From Pandoraea vervacti (GTDB lineage: Bacteria > Pseudomonadota > Gammaproteobacteria > Burkholderiales > Burkholderiaceae): a DNA stretch of 64,000 nt. Below are positions 60,451 through 64,000 of this stretch, piece by piece. The notes under the pieces were generated by a model. It searched no databases, was not told the DNA's origin, and was given only the letters and a program-made list of their open reading frames with translations. Both the position numbers and the translations under genes were made by a program. How positions within the stretch are numbered: position 1 is the stretch's first letter; the number at the start of each line of letters is the position of its first letter. Where the stretch lies: the NCBI RefSeq assembly GCF_000934605.2, contig NZ_CP010897.2, positions 2,108,001-2,172,000 on the forward strand, written 5' to 3'.

Positions 60451-61656
60451 TTGTCCAACAGTCCCAACACCCATTCCCAGCGTAGCTTGACCACCAACGC
60501 CGCGCTCGTCGGTATCGATTTCGGCAAACTCGATTTCGAAGCCAGTCTCCAGGAACTCGACCTTCTGACGCAATCCGCAGGCGCCACGCCTGTCGTGACC
60601 ATTACCGGTCGTCGCCGCAGCCCGGACGCCAAGCTGTTCATTGGCAGTGGCAAGGCCGAGGAACTGCGCGACGCCATTGCGGAATTCGATGTCGAACTGG
60701 TGATTTTCAATCATGCGCTGACACCGGGTCAGCAGCGTAATTTGGAACACCTTCTGCAACGCCGTGTCGTCGACCGTACCAGCCTGATTCTCGATATTTT
60801 CGCCCAACGTGCGAAGAGTCATGAAGGCAAGCTTCAGGTCGAACTTGCGCAGTTGCAGTATTTATCCACGCGTTTGGTGCGCGCCTGGACCCACCTGGAA
60901 CGGCAAAAGGGTGGTATCGGCCTGCGCGGGCCGGGTGAAACGCAGCTGGAAACCGACCGTCGTTTGCTGGGTGAGCGCGTGAAGTCGCTCAAAGCGCGTC
61001 TCGAGAAGCTTCAGCGTCAGCACGACACGCAGCGTCGCGCGCGTCAGCGCAGCGGCACGATGTCGATTTCACTCGTGGGCTACACGAACGCGGGCAAATC
61101 CACGTTGTTCAACGCGATGACGAAGGCCAATGCCTACGCCGCGGACCAGCTGTTCGCCACGCTGGATACGACTTCGCGTCGTGTTTATCTTGGCGATGTG
61201 GGGAACATCGTGCTGTCTGATACTGTCGGATTCATCCGCGAGTTGCCTCACCAGTTGGTGGCGGCATTCCGGGCGACCCTCGAGGAGACGGTGCACGCCG
61301 ACATGTTGCTGCATGTGGTGGACGCGTCGAGCCAGGTGCGCAAGGAGCAAATGGCCGAGGTCAATGCCGTACTGGCCGAGATCGATGCGGCCGACATCCC
61401 GCAGATTCTCGTCTGGAACAAGATCGACGCGGTGCCGGAACTGGCCGCACAGGGGCCGAGAATTGAACGGGACGAGGCCGGGCGTGTCACGCGTGTCTTT
61501 CTAAGCGCGCGTACCGGCCAGGGCCTCGACCTGCTGCGCGAGGCCATCAGCGAGGCGGTTGTGGCTGGCACCGGTGGGTTACAATCGCAGCACGAAGCGC
61601 CCGATGTCCGGCTCATCGACCGTTGGGACGATGTGCCGCGCGCAGAAGACAGATAA
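60451..61656 (+). CDS. hflX: Ribosome-splitting GTPase HflX
   Basis: HflX binds and splits stalled 70S ribosomes. The 401-residue protein starts at a TTG (60451), 63 bases after hfq; no ribosome site is obvious and no ATG fits. The N-terminal HflX domain includes LDFEASLQELDLLTQSAGA and VVDRTSLILDIFAQRAKSHE. A helical linker with GGIGLRGPGETQLETDRR precedes the G domain: SLVGYTNAGKSTLFN (G1), DTVGFIRELPHQLV (G3) and NKID (G4). Confidence 0.94.
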   Translation: MSNSPNTHSQRSLTTNAALVGIDFGKLDFEASLQELDLLTQSAGATPVVTITGRRRSPDAKLFIGSGKAEELRDAIAEFDVELVIFNHALTPGQQRNLEHLLQRRVVDRTSLILDIFAQRAKSHEGKLQVELAQLQYLSTRLVRAWTHLERQKGGIGLRGPGETQLETDRRLLGERVKSLKARLEKLQRQHDTQRRARQRSGTMSISLVGYTNAGKSTLFNAMTKANAYAADQLFATLDTTSRRVYLGDVGNIVLSDTVGFIRELPHQLVAAFRATLEETVHADMLLHVVDASSQVRKEQMAEVNAVLAEIDAADIPQILVWNKIDAVPELAAQGPRIERDEAGRVTRVFLSARTGQGLDLLREAISEAVVAGTGGLQSQHEAPDVRLIDRWDDVPRAEDR

Positions 61657-61893
61657 CACGAGACGTCGCACCGTGAAGGGCGGGTTGCCACGGGGAATAC
61701 CGGCAGCACCATCCGACTCGGGCGACGAACTGGCAAGAGACTAGACGGAGGCCGGCACGGTCGCCGATCGGCAAACCAGATTCGGGAACCACGCGCGAAC
61801 CGGCAACATGCGCGCTCCGATGCGAGGCGCGCCGATCGCAACGCCCAACCCGCTTCAGTCACCACGCTTCTACCTATGCTTCCAAGAGCTTTG

Positions 61894-63228
61894 ATGAGAC
61901 GAGTTGGCTTGATTTTCTCCCTGAACGACCCGCGCTGGGGGCGGGACGGCGGCGGCGATGCGCCGTCCGGCAATCAGGAGCCGAACCGCCCGGATCGTGC
62001 GAGTAATCCAAATTCGCAGGATCAGAAGGAGCCGCAGCGCGGACCGCAGGGCCCGCAGCAGGATGGCCCTCCCGATCTCGACGAACTATGGCGCGATTTC
62101 AATCGCCGCCTGAATCGTATCTTTGGCCGCAAGAACGGTGGCGGCGGTAATGGCGGCTCGAACAATTTCTCGGGCGGCTCGCGCGGGTCGGGCATCGGTG
62201 TCGGCGTCGTTGTCGCGCTGGCCTTCCTGATCTGGCTGGCGACGGGCATATTCATCGTCCAGGAAGGTCAGGTCGGTGTCGTGACCCAGTTCGGCAAATA
62301 CAAGTACACGACGACTTCGGGCATTCAGTGGCGCCTGCCGTACCCGTTCCAGTCGGTCGAGGTCGTCAACATGTCGCAGATTCGCTCGGTCGAAATCGGT
62401 CGTTCGAATACGATTCGCGACACCGATCTGAAGGACTCGTCGATGCTCACGGGCGATGAGAACATCATCGACGTTCGCTTCGCCGTGCAGTACCGCATCA
62501 AGGACGCGACCGAATTCCTGTTCAATAACGTGGATGCCGAATCGTCCGTGAATCTGGCAGCGCAGACGGCGGTGCGCGAGATCGTCGGCAAGAGCAAGAT
62601 GGACTTCGTGCTTTATGCCGGCCGTGAGGAGATCGCCAACGAACTCGTCACTTCGATTCAGCGCATTCTGGACAGCTACAAGACGGGCATTCTCGTCACG
62701 AGTGTGACCATGCAGAGCGTGCAGCCGCCCGAACAGGTGCAGGCCGCCTTCGACGACGCCGTGAAAGCCGGTCAGGATCTGGAGCGTGCAAAGAATGAAG
62801 CGCAGGCCTATGCCAATGACGTGATTCCGCGTGCCAAGGGTACCGCGTCGCGTCTGACGGAAGAGGCAGCCGGTTACAAGGCGCGTGTGGTATCGCAAGC
62901 GCAAGGTGATGCGGATCGCTTCAAGTCGGTGCAGGAAGCTTATGCCAAGGCGCCTGGCGTGATCCGCGAGCGCATGTATCTCGATACGATGCAACAGATC
63001 TACTCACGTACCACCAAGATCATGGTGGACTCGAAGAACAACAGCCTGTTGTATCTGCCGTTGGACAAGATCATGGAGCGCTCGCGTAGCGACGCGTCGA
63101 CCCCCGCACCGGCTTCCGGTGCGGCTACGGGGGCGGCAGCGGGTACGTCGGCTGCTGATGACAACAACGATGTCGACCATGATCGATCGCGCGCGGCACT
63201 GCGCAACCGCGACCGCGATTCACGCTAA
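61894..63228 (+). CDS. hflK: FtsH-regulator HflK
   Basis: HflK and HflC form a cage around the FtsH protease in the inner membrane. The start is uncertain: the ATG at 61894 (MRRVGLIFSLNDPRWGRD) has AAGAG five bases upstream and is chosen; 61876 is also open. After a Gly/Pro/Asn-rich cytoplasmic part and one transmembrane helix (VGVVVALAFLIWLATGIFIV) comes the SPFH/band-7 domain (QEGQVGVVTQFGKYKYTTTS). A helical region follows (LERAKNEAQAYANDVIPRAK), then a low-complexity tail. It lies 12 bases before hflC. Confidence 0.93.
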   Translation: MRRVGLIFSLNDPRWGRDGGGDAPSGNQEPNRPDRASNPNSQDQKEPQRGPQGPQQDGPPDLDELWRDFNRRLNRIFGRKNGGGGNGGSNNFSGGSRGSGIGVGVVVALAFLIWLATGIFIVQEGQVGVVTQFGKYKYTTTSGIQWRLPYPFQSVEVVNMSQIRSVEIGRSNTIRDTDLKDSSMLTGDENIIDVRFAVQYRIKDATEFLFNNVDAESSVNLAAQTAVREIVGKSKMDFVLYAGREEIANELVTSIQRILDSYKTGILVTSVTMQSVQPPEQVQAAFDDAVKAGQDLERAKNEAQAYANDVIPRAKGTASRLTEEAAGYKARVVSQAQGDADRFKSVQEAYAKAPGVIRERMYLDTMQQIYSRTTKIMVDSKNNSLLYLPLDKIMERSRSDASTPAPASGAATGAAAGTSAADDNNDVDHDRSRAALRNRDRDSR

Positions 63229-63240
63229 GGGGATAAGCGC

Positions 63241-64000
63241 ATGAACCGTATTGGAACCGTTATCGTCGCGCTGATCGTCTTGTTGATCGTGCTCGCCTCG
63301 ACCATGTTTGTCGTGGATCAGCGCCGTTATGCCGTGGTGTTCTCGCTGGGCGAGATCAAGGACGTCTACAACCAGCCAGGCCTGAAATTCAAGTTGCCGC
63401 CGCCGCTCCAGACCGTGTTGTATCTGGACAAGCGGATCATGACCATCGACAACCCGGAGCCCGAGCGCTTCATCACGGCTGAGAAGAAGAACCTGATCGT
63501 CGACTCGTACGTAAAGTGGCGCATTATCGATCCGCGCAAGTTCTATGTGAGCTTCAAGGGCGATAACCGCCTCGCTCAGGACCGCCTGACGCAGCAGATT
63601 CGGTCGGCATTGCAGGAAGCCTTCACTAAGCGCACCGTCACGGAAGTGGTCTCGACACAGCGTGATCAGGTGATGCAGTGGGTCAAGCAGAAGGTTGGCG
63701 ACGAGGCCGCACAGGTCGGTATCGAGATCGTTGACGTGCGTATGCGCCGAGTGGATCTGGCAGCCGGCATCAGTGATTCGGTGTATAGCCGGATGGCTGC
63801 CGAGCGCAAGCGTGTGGCGAACGAACTGCGTTCGACCGGTGCCGCCGAGGCCGAGCAAATTCGTGCCGATGCGGACCGTCAGCGCGACGTGGTTGTGGCT
63901 GAGGCATATGCCAAGGCTCAGCAGGTCAAGGGTGAGGGCGACGCCGCTGCCGCAAACATTTATGCGCAGGCATTTGGCCGCGATCCGCAGTTCGCGCAGT
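63241..64000 (+). CDS. hflC: FtsH-regulator HflC, 3' end outside window
   Basis: The partner of HflK. From the ATG at 63241 the frame stays open to the right edge (about 253 residues seen). An N-terminal helix (IGTVIVALIVLLIVLASTMF) is followed by the SPFH domain (VDQRRYAVVFSLGEIKDVYN; LPPPLQTVLYLDKRIMTID). The coiled helical region (AERKRVANELRSTGAAEAEQ) follows. GGGGAT lies just upstream. The missing part should be about 50 residues. Confidence 0.95.
   Translation, partial: MNRIGTVIVALIVLLIVLASTMFVVDQRRYAVVFSLGEIKDVYNQPGLKFKLPPPLQTVLYLDKRIMTIDNPEPERFITAEKKNLIVDSYVKWRIIDPRKFYVSFKGDNRLAQDRLTQQIRSALQEAFTKRTVTEVVSTQRDQVMQWVKQKVGDEAAQVGIEIVDVRMRRVDLAAGISDSVYSRMAAERKRVANELRSTGAAEAEQIRADADRQRDVVVAEAYAKAQQVKGEGDAAAANIYAQAFGRDPQFAQ

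Overview
The window is chromosomal DNA from a GC-rich betaproteobacterium of the order Burkholderiales. Gene order (tilS-lysC-tRNA-Ser; surE-pcm-nlpD-rpoS; ndk-rlmN-rodZ-ispG-hisS-yfgM-bamB-der-hfq-hflX-hflK-hflC) and protein character point to Burkholderiaceae, most likely Pandoraea or a close relative. The genus is an inference from gene content, not from a database match.

Layout. 1-6 kb: the end of tilS, an IS110-family element and an ISL3-family element (exact 8-bp target duplication) in the tilS-lysC gap, then lysC and tRNA-Ser(GCT). 6-15 kb: FKBP isomerase, an MdfA-type drug exporter, an LpxO-like dioxygenase and a complete yejABEF oligopeptide importer. 15-24 kb: NlpC/P60 hydrolase, patatin-like lipoprotein, an orphan Fur-box-associated iron-binding protein, an IS3-family element that split a terminator hairpin, a TPR protein, rho, trxA, and two further thioredoxin-like loci (one an internally deleted remnant, one lacking the nucleophilic cysteine). 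24-28 kb: ffs (4.5S SRP RNA), dnaX, ybaB, recR.

28-38 kb is the most unusual part. A VpsR/FleQ-type sigma-54 activator is followed by a good -24/-12 promoter and seven genes for exported proteins. These include two proteins with three imperfect repeats each (FapB- and FapC-like amyloid subunits), a C39-like cysteine peptidase (FapD-like), a FapE-like protein and a coiled-coil plus beta-barrel outer-membrane protein (FapF-like). I read this as a divergent Fap functional-amyloid operon with two extra leading genes, a strong internal terminator between subunit and export genes, and a convergent paralogue of the first gene next to a LuxR-type regulator.

38-43 kb: a CaiB/BaiF CoA-transferase and an SsuABC/TauABC-like ABC importer with a 40-residue tryptophan-rich reading frame between ATPase and permease. 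43-64 kb: conserved housekeeping blocks, ending inside hflC at the window edge.

The long antisense reading frames over most genes are expected in DNA of this GC content and are not listed. No CRISPR array, prophage or rRNA was seen.
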